20,594 bases of DNA from Methanobacterium sp. (GTDB lineage: Archaea > Methanobacteriota > Methanobacteria > Methanobacteriales > Methanobacteriaceae), in the NCBI GenBank assembly GCA_028700095.1, contig JAQVTJ010000022.1:1-20594 (forward strand). The letters are read 5' to 3'. Shown here piece after piece: positions 1 to 9,046 of the stretch. Each line of letters begins with the position of its first letter. The first letter of the stretch is position 1. The position numbers and the translations under genes were made by a program. The notes beneath the pieces are model-generated. The model saw nothing but the letters and a program-made list of their open reading frames with translations, searched no databases and was not told the DNA's origin.

Positions 1-30
1 AAATATAAAAATTTAATTTGGTGTATTATA

Positions 31-2027
31 ATGGTTAAAGATGAGGGGAATGTTAAATTTGCCAATGAAAAAAGGAAAAAAACTTCATTAGAACGAGTAA
101 AAGAGTTTGTTGAAGATTTAGATATTTCAACTGATGATACAATAATTAATAAAATTCTACACATACATCAGGAACACCGAGGCATTCATTTGATATTGCA
201 CTACATGGGATCAATACTTATGGTGTTAATGGCATTCTTATTATACTCAACATTAACAGCATGGTTTGGCTCAGGATTAGCACCTTACATTTTATTTTAT
301 CCTGCCATTATAATAGTAGCCCTGTTAGCTGGTTTTGGACCAGGTTTACTTGCAACAATAATTTCGGTTTTAATAGCAGGAATTTGGATTTTACCGCCAG
401 TAGGGCAATTACATTCAATACACCCATTGAAGAAATTGAAATTGTGCTTTTTAGTGTTATTGGAATAATGATTAGTAGTGTGTCAGAAATTTATCGCAGA
501 AATCGAGATAAAGCAGCTGCATATGATAAAGAAAAAGCTTTAAGTGAAACAAGACGTGAGAATAAATTTTTAGCAGATATACTCGAACACGCATCTCTTC
601 CTTTTGCTGTAGGTTTCCCTGATGGGAGGATTGGACTGGTAAATCAAGCTTTTGAACAACTTACAGGTTATACAACAGAAGAATTACATACTCTGGACTG
701 GTCATCAACTATCACACCTATAGAGTGGAGGGATAGAGAAAAACAAAAATTAGACGAACTCCGCAGCACAGGCCAGGCAGTCCTTTATGAAAAGGAATAT
801 ATTTGTAAGGATGGTTCACGAGTACCTATTGAACTATTGGTGAATATAGTATTAGATCTGAACAAAAATCCTAAATATTATTATTCATTTATCACTGATA
901 TTACCCAACGTAAACAGATTGAAAATGCTTTAAAAAATAGTGAACAAAATCTTGCTGAAGCACAACATATAGCACATATTGGAAGTTGGGAATGGAACCT
1001 TAAAACGGGTAATATAAACTGGTCTAATGAATTATATTCAATATATGGAGTAGATCCAAATATTTTTACCCCTACTTTAACTTCATTTACAGATTTTATA
1101 CATCCGGATGATGAAAAATATGTAAATCAACATGTTAAATTATTATCTGAAGGTAAATCTCAAAACTTTGATTTTCGAATAATTTTAGGTAATGGTTCCA
1201 TACGGGTTTTAAACACTTTAGCTGAGGTTGGAGAATTTGATAAAAATGGAAAACCTAGTATAATAGTAGGAATTAATCAGGACATAACTGAACGAAAAGA
1301 GATAGAATTAAAATTGAATGAGAACATAAAAAAATTAGCTCAATCTAATAAAGAGCTAGAACAATTTGCCTATGTAACATCCCATGACTTAAGAGAACCA
1401 TTACGTATGATAACAAGTTTTTTACAGTTGTTAGAAAGAAGATATCATGATAAGTTAGATCAAGATGCAAATGAATTTATTGGATTTGCAGTTGATGGAG
1501 CTAAACGTTTGGACGCCATGACAAATGATCTTCTACAATATTCAAAAATATCAAGTCAAAAAAATGAAATCATACCTGTAGATTTTTGACATGTATTAAA
1601 ACATGCTTTAGAAAACCTTAAAGTACAAATAGAAGAAAATAATGCAGTTATAACCCATGATACATTACCTATAATAAATGGAGATGAACAGTCAAAGGTT
1701 CAGCTATTCCAAAACATTATAGGAAATGCCATTAAATATCGCAGTGAAGAACCTCCAAAAATACATATATCTGTAAAAAAAGAAAAAAACCAATATCTCT
1801 TTAGTATTAAAGATAATGGAATTGGAATGCCATCTAAATACTTAGAAAAGATATTTACCATATTCCAACGACTTCACACCCATGAACAGCATGAAGGAAC
1901 AGGAATAGGACTTGCAATTGCCCAAAAAATTGTGCAGCAACAAGGTGGGCAAATATGGGTTAAATCAGAACCAGGAAAAGGTTCAACATTCTATTTTACC
2001 ATAATACCACAACAATTGATGAGTTAA
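31..2027 (+). pseudogene. DUF4118/PAS/PAS sensor histidine kinase, broken by a frameshift and an in-frame TGA
   Basis: Membrane-bound sensor kinase expected to autophosphorylate on histidine in a two-component relay. The order of parts is: a charged N-terminus; a DUF4118 membrane domain (about 210-470, with GFGPGLLAT and ILPPVG); a first PAS (about 560-920, ending DITQRK); a second PAS_3-like domain (about 930-1300, ending DITERK); HisKA with SHDLREP (His codon 1383-1385); and HATPase_c with N box NAIKY, DNGIG and GTGIGLAIA. The frame changes between about 405 and 425, within the last membrane helices. An in-frame TGA at 1587-1589 follows IPVDF, just after HisKA, and the same frame continues cleanly as HVLKHALENL to a TAA at 2025. 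The ATG at 31 has a weak upstream GGTG. The lesions separate sensor, HisKA and ATPase parts, so no working kinase is expected. A sequencing error is the alternative, but the nonsense codon is not in a homopolymer. The second kinase at 9047-11311 is a paralogue. Confidence 0.85.
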
Positions 2028-2172
2028 GTATTAATGATATAAAAAAAATTATACATACATTATTATTAAAGTCCAATTAATAAATTAAACCCAATTTTAA
2101 TGGTTAATAGATTAAACATAGAATAATAACAAGAATAATTATATGGAATGGTATAATTAATAGGGTTTGAAA

Positions 2173-2316
2173 ATGAAAATATTATGGATTGTAATAATAG
2201 TTGGGATTGTATTTAGTATTGAATTCTTCTTTTTAAAGAATCTATTCTGGAAACATCTAATTATTAATAATTTTAGCTTATTTATACATATTTGTAAAAT
2301 ATATGAACAAAAATAG
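2173..2316 (+). CDS. possible 47-aa membrane peptide
   Basis: A short open frame starting MKILWIVIIVGIVF, with one hydrophobic helix (residues 1-22) and a second weakly hydrophobic stretch ending KIYEQK. The ribosome-binding site is poor (an AGGG about 7 bases upstream). I do not recognise a family. It lies in the spacer between the kinase pseudogene and the coiled-coil gene at 2473. It may be real, a decayed remnant, or chance in AT-rich DNA. A reverse-strand frame over the same bases looks less protein-like. Confidence 0.25.
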   Translation: MKILWIVIIVGIVFSIEFFFLKNLFWKHLIINNFSLFIHICKIYEQK

Positions 2317-2472
2317 TAAACAAGTATAAACATATATCTAAAAGAGTTACAATGGGATTTGTTACTATAAAAGGTTTCCATAAATTTAATGTAGGAAGTA
2401 ATACATAAATAACTATTAGAAGAATTTTGAAAAAAATATAATAAATTTTTTTTTTATAAGAGGTGAACTATC

Positions 2473-2934
2473 ATGGTTACAATCCTCCAAATTCCACCAA
2501 TCTCCCAAAAAATGTTTTATATAACACTGGCAACCATATCTATTATTGGATTAATCTTGGCACTTCTACAGCTCAGAAAGATCAGAAAAGCCCAAAAAGA
2601 ACTAGAAACATTGACAAATGAGACAACACAAAGAAAAAGAGATCTTGTAAGAAAAGATCTTAAATCCCAAGGAATAAAAAGTGATCTAATATTATCTCAT
2701 GATTTTCCAGATTCAACAACACAAAACAGATATATATCGAATATAAGTGGATCTTATAAGTATAATATAAAAGAAAAGATAAGGGATTTTGAATCAACAA
2801 CAGAATTTAAAAAAATCCAAAAATCAATTAGTGCAATAGAAAATAGGGAAAGAAAACTTGAAAGAAAAGAAGATAAATATAATATGAATGAACAGGAATT
2901 TAAAAGGAGAATAAATAAATTTTATCTAGATTAA
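2473..2934 (+). CDS. membrane-anchored coiled-coil protein, function unknown
   Basis: A 153-aa protein with a strong ribosome-binding site (GAGGTGA, about 6 bases before the ATG). A short N-terminal segment is followed by one hydrophobic helix (about residues 16-36, ITLATISIIGLILALLQL). The rest is highly charged, rich in Lys, Arg and Glu, with heptad-like helices at about 37-70 (RKIRKAQKELETL) and 115-150 (ENRERKLERKEDKY). No enzymatic motif is visible. The topology suggests a single-pass anchor with a cytoplasmic coiled coil that could bind partners or nucleic acid, but that is inference. It stands alone and converges on the beta-propeller pseudogene, with an inverted repeat between them. 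Confidence 0.75.
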   Translation: MVTILQIPPISQKMFYITLATISIIGLILALLQLRKIRKAQKELETLTNETTQRKRDLVRKDLKSQGIKSDLILSHDFPDSTTQNRYISNISGSYKYNIKEKIRDFESTTEFKKIQKSISAIENRERKLERKEDKYNMNEQEFKRRINKFYLD

Positions 2935-2968
2935 ATGTTAACGAAATATTATATAAAAATATATATTT

Positions 2969-3009
2969 CCTGAGTAAAGCTATCTTAATTTTTTTTAAAC
3001 TTTCTCAGG
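2969..3009. terminator. inverted repeat between convergent genes, possible terminator
   Basis: CCTGAGTAAAG (2969-2979) can pair with CTTTCTCAGG (3000-3009), with one bulged base, around a 20-base loop containing T8 followed by A3. It sits between the coiled-coil gene (+) and the beta-propeller pseudogene (-). The role is inferred from position. Confidence 0.35.
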
Positions 3010-3027
3010 ATACTATCTAATATTTAA

Positions 3028-4050
3028 TTAAAGATTAAGTTTCTTTGTTACACCTGTTGCAAGGTCCTTTATATAGAGAGAGGAATGGTTTGATGAATCA
3101 ATTTCACTCCATACTATTTTTTTACCTGATATAATGGGTGTAATAGATATATTTGGTGTTCCTATTCTACTACTTTTTCCAGTTGCAACATCTTTGAAGT
3201 ATATATTGAAAGCAAATGGTTCAGTATATTTTATAGACATCCATACTACTCGTGTACCATCTATTGATGCCACAAATGGAGTATTTGTAGAGCTTGCAAG
3301 TTTTGATGTAAATCCTGTTGCTAAATTTTTATATTGAAGAGTAAAAACACCAGCATCATCTATTTGCGTCCATACGATCCTTGTTCCAGAAATATCAGGA
3401 AATGCTTGGAAACTTGTTGTTGCTGATATTTTAGTGGTATATCCTTTTAACAGATTTTTCATATAGATCCAGTTTTGACCTGATTGAAGTGTCTGTTGCC
3501 ATACAACTTTTGCTCCGGAAATATTAGGGGATCCCTGGTATATGGTGATGCATATAATTTACCAATAAAATTTGATGCCAAATTTCTTTCATAAATAGCA
3601 CCTTCTCCTGATACCATTTCCTGCACCCAAACTATTCTAGTACCAGAAATCTTAGCATTATTCTGGTTTAATGATGAATGCATAACTTTACCACTTGTAC
3701 CTGTTGCTAAATTTTTGTAATAAATCGTTGATTTGTTATTTATGTCATACTGTTCCCATACAACCCTGCTACCCGATATATCCTGATTAGATATAAGTTG
3801 TTTTGAAGAATATATTTTAGTTTTATATCCTGTTGCAAGATTTTTATAGTAAATAGAAAATCCTGTTGAATCTTTCTGTATCCATGTTATCTTGTTTCCA
3901 TCTATATGGGCTGAATTGATGAGGTGGTGTTGATTTAACTGTTTTAACATTATTTAAATGGTTTGGTGGGGTTGTTACAGCTGATGCTGCCCCGCAAAAA
4001 ATAAATGCAACCCCTATTGTTATTAATAAAATTAATATTTTATTTTGCAT
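3028..4050 (-). pseudogene. secreted seven-repeat beta-propeller surface protein, two frameshifts
   Basis: The gene starts at ATG 4050 with GGAG about 8 bases upstream. A signal peptide (KILILLITIGVAFIF, cleavage near AASA) comes first. After it, seven units of about 42 residues follow, each with the pattern ISGtrIVWxQ followed by IYYKNLATG and a short basic/hydrophobic strand. Seven units fit a seven-bladed propeller, of the kind seen in TolB/WD-like surface repeats of methanogens. The frame changes twice: near 3915-3935, just after the signal peptide, and near 3522-3533, at a C4/G4 tract inside unit 4. Restoring both gives a continuous reading into the terminal ATGVTKKLNL and stop. As it stands only the signal peptide plus a short tail would be made. 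Likely surface binding or adhesion in the intact form (inference). Confidence 0.85.
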
Positions 4051-4466
4051 TTTCTTTACTCCAAATAAATTTATAATTTATTTTTAAAATATAATTCAAA
4101 TTAATTGTCTATTTGAAATTTCTTTACTAATATTAGTCTTGATAGTAGTATTTATATTTTTTAATCCCATAATAATAATTTAGCTTACCCCTAGTTTTCT
4201 GTTTTATTATTATAAAAATTTTGTATTGAAAAATATTTTATATCAGAATTAGTATTTTTTTTATTTGATAAAAAAAAATGTATAACGCTTTTTTGTTGGG
4301 ATTTATTATTTCTCTTTAAATGGAGAACTATTTTTAATATGAACCATTATCTGATTTAAAAGGAAAATAAAAAAAAAATTTGCACATTTTTATAAAATAA
4401 GGATTTAGATATATTGGGATTATTAAATAAAATTCTAGTAAGTAAAAAGAATATTTTTTTATATAT
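4051..4466. other. gene-free spacer with a 12-bp palindrome
   Basis: No credible gene. It holds the upstream region of the reverse-strand beta-propeller gene, including a perfect palindrome ACTAATATTAGT at 4126-4137, about 75 bases before its ATG. The half-site resembles that of the palindrome at 13744-13762. The rest is featureless AT-rich DNA. Confidence 0.5.
4369..4378 (-). terminator. possible T-tract terminator after the PRC-barrel gene
   Basis: A run of ten A on the + strand is ten T in the reverse-strand transcript, about 90 bases past the PRC-barrel stop. Archaeal termination often uses such tracts. The AT-rich context makes this weak. Confidence 0.3.
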
Positions 4467-4700
4467 TTATGGTTTAATCATGTTTTTAAGGAGTACTTTA
4501 TCTCCTATAGTTTTAATATAATGATATGGTATTAGTTGGCCTTTTACGCTTCCTAGGTTGTCAAAGATTCCGCCATCACCCACAATAAATGATTCTAATT
4601 TTTGTTTTTCAAAATTCACATCCATATCTTTTATACGGCCAATTACATTACCAGAAATATCCACAACTTCTTTGCCAATAATTTCTTCTTTTACTCTCAT
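4467..4700 (-). CDS. PRC-barrel domain protein
   Basis: A 77-aa protein consisting of a single PRC-barrel, a small beta-barrel found alone in many archaea and in RimM and photosynthetic reaction-centre H subunits. The diagnostic opening is present (IIGKEVVDISGNVIGRIKDMDV, residues 7-28), then a conserved strand with a Gly-rich turn (SFIVGDGG) and LIPYHYIKTIGDKVLL near the end. The start has an AAAGGA site about 8 bases upstream. It lies 64 bases downstream of the transglutaminase-like gene on the same strand, so they may be cotranscribed. The exact role of stand-alone archaeal PRC-barrel proteins is not settled; binding of other proteins or RNA is the usual proposal. Family assignment is firm, function is not. 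Confidence 0.9.
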   Translation of the reverse strand: MRVKEEIIGKEVVDISGNVIGRIKDMDVNFEKQKLESFIVGDGGIFDNLGSVKGQLIPYHYIKTIGDKVLLKNMIKP

Positions 4701-4764
4701 AATATTTTTCCTTTCTAATATTTTATTTTTATATTTTTTTGTGGGGTGGATATTTAATATAATT

Positions 4765-5748
4765 TTAAAATGCTAGTTCATCATAATATCCAATAGAACA
4801 GATTTCCTTGTATATTTGACATTCCTGTCCAAATATAATACCGTCAGTACTTGAATCCGCATCTACCCAGTTATCATCTGGCATGAATTGTGCATATATA
4901 TGTCCATGTATTGCATTGGAACGATAGTAGTAAACATTTGCATGTTTATATCTTGTTTCCACATCCATATCTAGACTTTTTACCATGGCTACTTCAAGTC
5001 GGGATAATTCACAACAATTACCTGTTTTATTGTTTAATACATCATTAAGGGAACATAGTGTATTGTCATGGTCATGCCATTTATAATTTGTTTGGACATA
5101 ATAGAAAATTGCTTCACATTTATCCCATGAGGTTTCTTTACCTTCTGTAACTTTCTCTGTAAGTTCAATTATCCTCGGATCTTGATATGCATTTTTCCAG
5201 TTATATTCATTTGATTGTCCAGAAATAGATATTATTGTATTTGCTGATTTTTCAACTGTTTTCGCTTCTACTGATGATATGTTAGGTGTGTTTTCAGTTA
5301 TTTCTATTATTTTTCCAGTGTATATTGTGTCAAATATTTTTTTTGTATATATAAATTTATTATATGAATTTTCAAGGTGTATATATCCATTTTTATCTTT
5401 CCCGAGATATAATAAAAATGGATTGGTACTATTTTTAACTTGTACCATATCCCCAGGTTTAAGTTTGCCTCTAGTTTTTTTAACTTCTTTTACAACTAGA
5501 TTCTTGTTATTAATTTTTCCTATCAAATCATTATATTCATTTGCATGTAAATTTAAATTTTTATTATTTTCTTTTATCATATTTCCATATGGCATTATAT
5601 AAAAAGATGAAATCGGATCATTTTCTAATAATGTCTTAGAATCATATGTTTTATCATAGGTAAAATTAGCAGCAGATGCTCCTACTATAATAGTAGCTGA
5701 AAACATAATTATGGAAATAATTGATAAGCTTGACTTTAGAAATTTCAT
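4765..5748 (-). CDS. secreted transglutaminase-like (papain-fold) protein
   Basis: A 327-aa protein with a signal peptide (residues 1-27, hydrophobic core IISIIMFSATIIVG, cleavage near ASA). A lysine-rich middle part (about 60-150) contains LKPGDMVQVKN and FLLYLGKDKNGYIHLEN, which recalls C39/CHAP-like beta strands, although no catalytic pattern is clear there. The transglutaminase-like core lies at 190-300: nucleophile in TGNCCELSR (Cys245, possibly 246), histidine in HGHIYAQF (His283) and aspartate in WVDADSS (Asp296 or 298). Such archaeal proteins are thought to act on cell-envelope peptides as proteases or amidases. That may mean pseudomurein or surface proteins here, but the substrate is inference. 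GGAG lies about 11 bases before the ATG. A related gene at 15071-15736 is broken. Confidence 0.88.
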   Translation of the reverse strand: MKFLKSSLSIISIIMFSATIIVGASAANFTYDKTYDSKTLLENDPISSFYIMPYGNMIKENNKNLNLHANEYNDLIGKINNKNLVVKEVKKTRGKLKPGDMVQVKNSTNPFLLYLGKDKNGYIHLENSYNKFIYTKKIFDTIYTGKIIEITENTPNISSVEAKTVEKSANTIISISGQSNEYNWKNAYQDPRIIELTEKVTEGKETSWDKCEAIFYYVQTNYKWHDHDNTLCSLNDVLNNKTGNCCELSRLEVAMVKSLDMDVETRYKHANVYYYRSNAIHGHIYAQFMPDDNWVDADSSTDGIIFGQECQIYKEICSIGYYDELAF

Positions 5749-5960
5749 AAATAGTATTACTCCAAAATAGTATTATTATACCATTAGTATTAGACCTAGT
5801 TTAAAAGTTTTAATATTTAAACATTTCTAAATTAACTGGATGTTTACACATTATATAATTTACCTATATCTTGGTTAATAATACTTTAAAAAATAGAAAA
5901 AAATTTATTTATATAAATCTAAAAAAATAAAATTTATTTGAATTTATTAAATATATCTTT

Positions 5961-6905
5961 TTATTCAAAGTTTAATCGAATTCCCCCAATTTTTGGGGCT
6001 AAAAAGTTATAAATTACAGCTATTAATCCAAATATTAGGAAATATTCAATAAAATATAATAAACCATTTATTACAACAATTATAATATCATTTGTTAAAT
6101 TTGTTAAATTTGGACTTCCTGATAATGCTAGAGATAATAATGTTATAAAGCCCATGATAATTCCAAATACTCCAAAAACAGCTCCTGAAACAGGTGCTGC
6201 TGTTGCCACAACGGGTAAGGATTTTAGTTCATGGAAAGTGTCTGTTATTTTTTCAAATTCCAATTCCATTTTAATGAACTTTGATGCTAATTGATTATAG
6301 AATATAGCAAAAATTATACTGCTTATAAATCCAAAGGAGAATACTATTATAGGAAATACTATTATTAAAAGAGCTGCAAGTGACAATTCATTAGTTCCTA
6401 TACCTAAAGGCAGAGCCCCAATAATATTAGTTGCATCAGGGATTTTATAAATAAAATAATGAATTAAACTATTTATAATATCTGTAAATGGTAAAACTGC
6501 AGCTGCAAGAAATAAACCTAATATAAATGCCCATATCCCTTCTATAGTGGCAATTATTAATGCAAATATTTTTATGGGTATTTTAATTATTTTATTACCA
6601 TTTAAATCAAATTTTAGTCCAGATATTCTATGGGAAAGACTATTGTATAATAGTATGGTGAAAAAACTAACAGCCATAACAATAAAATATGCACTTATGG
6701 GTAGAATAATAAGTGATGCTCCCCCTAATCCTGATATAATATCTTTAAATTCTGCAAATTGGGGTAATATCAATAATATTCCTGATAGGAATAATATTAA
6801 TATTGCATAAATAAATGCTAAAATAGCTGCTGTTGATGAACTTATTAATGTAAATGAAATAATATCAATAGATCTAATTTCTTTTATATTTTCAAGTTTT
6901 TTCAT
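5961..6905 (-). CDS. polytopic membrane protein made of three internal repeats
   Basis: A 314-aa, very hydrophobic protein with about seven to nine helices. Three units of roughly 100 residues each end in the same amphipathic signature: LLYNSLSHRISGLKFDL (85-101), IFYNQLASKFIKMELEFE (201-218) and VIYNFLAPKIGGIRLNFE (297-314), i.e. YNxLaxKixgxxLxfe. Each signature follows a hydrophobic helix such as FSFGFISSIIFAIF. The start of each unit is also similar (IKEIRSIDIISF, IIKIPIKIFALI, LKSLPVVATAAP). This implies triplication of a helical unit. I recognise no transporter motif and cannot name the family with certainty. No clear Shine-Dalgarno sequence precedes the ATG (upstream is ATATATAATATAT), so the transcript may be leaderless. 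Confidence 0.8.
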   Translation of the reverse strand: MKKLENIKEIRSIDIISFTLISSSTAAILAFIYAILILFLSGILLILPQFAEFKDIISGLGGASLIILPISAYFIVMAVSFFTILLYNSLSHRISGLKFDLNGNKIIKIPIKIFALIIATIEGIWAFILGLFLAAAVLPFTDIINSLIHYFIYKIPDATNIIGALPLGIGTNELSLAALLIIVFPIIVFSFGFISSIIFAIFYNQLASKFIKMELEFEKITDTFHELKSLPVVATAAPVSGAVFGVFGIIMGFITLLSLALSGSPNLTNLTNDIIIVVINGLLYFIEYFLIFGLIAVIYNFLAPKIGGIRLNFE

Positions 6906-6953
6906 ATATATTATATATTGTCTTAACTTGTAATAAATTTACTCTAAATATTC

Positions 6954-7710
6954 CTATTTTTTTATGGTGATAACAGTGCTGTTCATACCAATAAGTCCGG
7001 CATAACTTATATCATCAGCTATTTTTTTGTAGTACTTCAATATTTTCAAATGATCCTTCTTCTTTTGTAATATAATTTGAGGGATCAAATTCAATGCCAG
7101 GATCTTTAAATGCTATTGTTATATTATTTTCACCTATTTTAAAGAAAATATCAATACCATCTATTTTATTATCATTATATTGTATGGTATTTATAGCCAT
7201 TTCTTCAACAGACATGCCAATAATCATTGCAATTTTTGGATCCAAATTATTTTCAGTTGCAAAAACCATTAATTTTTCAGATAATCACATAACATCACCC
7301 ACAGAACTTTTTATTGTAACATCTAAAATAGGAGCATGTTCATGATTTCCAAGCATGAAAAATCCTGTAAGTCTTCCATTTGTGTTTTTGGATATTAAAC
7401 TTGTTGCAAAAAAGATTAATATAATTGTACCTATCTCTGCTAAAAAGAATGAAATCCAAATTCCATCAGCACCTATTATATTTGAAAGTAAATATGCTGC
7501 AGGTATTGGGATTAAAAGACCTTCTGTAATGGATATTAAAAATGAAAGCTTTTTTTGTTGTATTGCCTGTGTATAGAACATTATTAAAAATGTTATACCT
7601 GTACCGATAATTTTAAATATTTTACCTAACAACATATAATTCGGGTCTTCTTTACTGTAATTTAGATGATGCTTCATTTTTATGACCAAATAAATATATG
7701 TAAGCACCAA
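6954..7710 (-). pseudogene. remnant of a MATE transporter fused to an RsbW-like ATPase domain
   Basis: On the reverse strand the first part (7710-7290) matches the last third of a MATE/DinF-type multidrug exporter: helices with FYTQAIQQKKLSFLISITEG, then GADGIWISFFLAEIGTI. It is followed by an anti-sigma-factor-type HATPase_c_2 domain with N box MSVEEMAINTIQY, KDPGIEFDP and a C-terminal GMNSTVITI. This fusion architecture is known in Firmicutes and related MATE proteins. Three lesions are visible: the N-terminal MATE helices (roughly 300 residues) are missing, with a stop just upstream of the first codon; an in-frame TGA lies at 7285-7287 between the two domains; and a one-base frameshift sits in a seven-base A run (T on +, 7022-7028). 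Past the shift the reading KIADDISYAGLIG continues to a stop at 6954. Almost certainly non-functional. Confidence 0.82.
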
Positions 7711-8013
7711 TATTTAAATTTAACGGTTTAGAAGGCCCATTACGCTCACAAAATAACCTATAAAATCTATTATAAAAAATACGAAACAAAAATAACCACA
7801 AACAACTAAAAAAAGCAATTACAAAGCTTCAAAAAAAGAAAAAAATCTAAGACCCTAAATTTTTTTTATTTCATATATTATCCACAAAAGAGTTACAAAT
7901 GGTCCATATGGGGGTTTAAAATCCAAAAATAAATAATGAGTAAAATAAATGGTTAGTAAAAGAATTAGAATATTTTTATAATAATTATATACATTTTGGT
8001 TACATGTTATAAT
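7711..8013. other. gene-free spacer with strand-skewed composition
   Basis: No gene seen. Bases 7740-7860 are unusual: the + strand is rich in A and C with few T and G, unlike the T-rich surroundings. This is the place where the missing MATE N-terminus would be expected, but no MATE-like reading survives in any frame. Confidence 0.4.
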
Positions 8014-8280
8014 TTATTTAGTGCTGATTTTTTTTAAATTTTCAAACTTGAAAATCATTTGAGATAGATTATTGATCATATTTTTTTTTTGTTTTATTTC
8101 ATATTCATCTGTAAATTCAAATTTTACAAGATTTTTTTTATAATCTATAAGACAATTTAACTTATCATAACATGAGGAATCATCCCAAACTTTAATATTA
8201 TCACATTCATTGCATAGGGAAAAAGATTTTAACATAATCATATTAAATGTAAATCCCTTTGAAGTTGCATAGTTAACCAT
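8014..8280 (-). CDS. hypothetical 88-aa protein with a cysteine cluster
   Basis: GGAG lies about 10 bases before the ATG, which supports a real gene. The protein has a short hydrophobic start, then four cysteines in the pattern CNEC-x11-C-x5-C (residues 23-43) that could bind a metal. A charged C-terminal half follows, ending in a helix (MINNLSQMIFKFENLKKI). I recognise no family. The next gene upstream on this strand ends only about 55 bases away, so the pair at 8014-8824 may be one transcript. Confidence 0.6.
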   Translation of the reverse strand: MVNYATSKGFTFNMIMLKSFSLCNECDNIKVWDDSSCYDKLNCLIDYKKNLVKFEFTDEYEIKQKKNMINNLSQMIFKFENLKKISTK

Positions 8281-8335
8281 AAATAGTTTATCTCCAATTT
8301 AGCCAGGATGAGGTATAAAGTTTATAAATTAAATA

Positions 8336-8824
8336 TTAATCTGTATTTGATGTTATATGATCAAATAGCTCGGGATATTTTGATCGAAATATTTTTGGGC
8401 TAGATTTAATTTGTTTATTTATTATTTGTATAGATTTTTGGGATAGTTTCAGTTGGGTTCCATTTAATATTGTATTATGTTCATCTTTAACTATATCATA
8501 TACATTTTTAAATTCTTGTATTTCTTTCAGAGGATCTAAATTTAACCTGTTTTGAATCTCTGAAGCTTTTTTCATCTTCTTTAATACTTCAATAATATCA
8601 GGATCAATATTTTCTTGTGTTTTTAGTGTGTCAATTCTTTTTTGTATATCTTCAATTTTTGGAAGGGAATAGTTTTTATTTTCCATTTTTTTGTATATAT
8701 CTGGTAGTCCTATTCCCAATGGAGCATAATTATTATCTAGATATTCAGGTTCTTTTATTAAGGAATTTTTAGTTTCTAAAATACTAAACTTTTTTGTAAA
8801 TATTTTTTTAATTTTTTCATCCAT
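8336..8824 (-). CDS. hypothetical 162-aa helical protein
   Basis: I place the start at the ATG at 8824 rather than the in-frame GTG nine bases upstream. The bases GTGAT just before that ATG make a good archaeal Shine-Dalgarno match. The protein is lysine-rich and soluble, has no cysteines, and is predicted mostly helical: heptad-like stretches IEDIQKRIDTLKTQ and IIEVLKKMKKASEIQNRL lie in the middle. A short Pro/Gly segment (YAPLGIGLPDIYKK) sits near residue 40. No signal peptide, membrane helix or catalytic motif is visible. I recognise no family. It lies upstream of the 88-aa gene on the same strand. Confidence 0.65.
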   Translation of the reverse strand: MDEKIKKIFTKKFSILETKNSLIKEPEYLDNNYAPLGIGLPDIYKKMENKNYSLPKIEDIQKRIDTLKTQENIDPDIIEVLKKMKKASEIQNRLNLDPLKEIQEFKNVYDIVKDEHNTILNGTQLKLSQKSIQIINKQIKSSPKIFRSKYPELFDHITSNTD

Positions 8825-9046
8825 TTCAATCACTACAAAATATAATAAGATTTAGTTTAATACTAATTTAATCAACATAACAGATTAACCCTTCTATTAT
8901 TCGGGTATAAAGTAGAATTTTAATATAAATTCCCAATTTATTTATTTTTTACAAGACCATATTGTCAAAAGTATATTTATTTAATATACTTCTAAAAAAA
9001 AGAGGAATATTTTATTAATTTTTTAAAGGATTTGTTAAGTCAGGTT

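Noticed and set aside
2157..2381. Reverse-strand 74-codon frame
   Set aside because: Low-complexity Ile/Phe/Tyr-rich product with no start signal; a shadow of AT-rich spacer.
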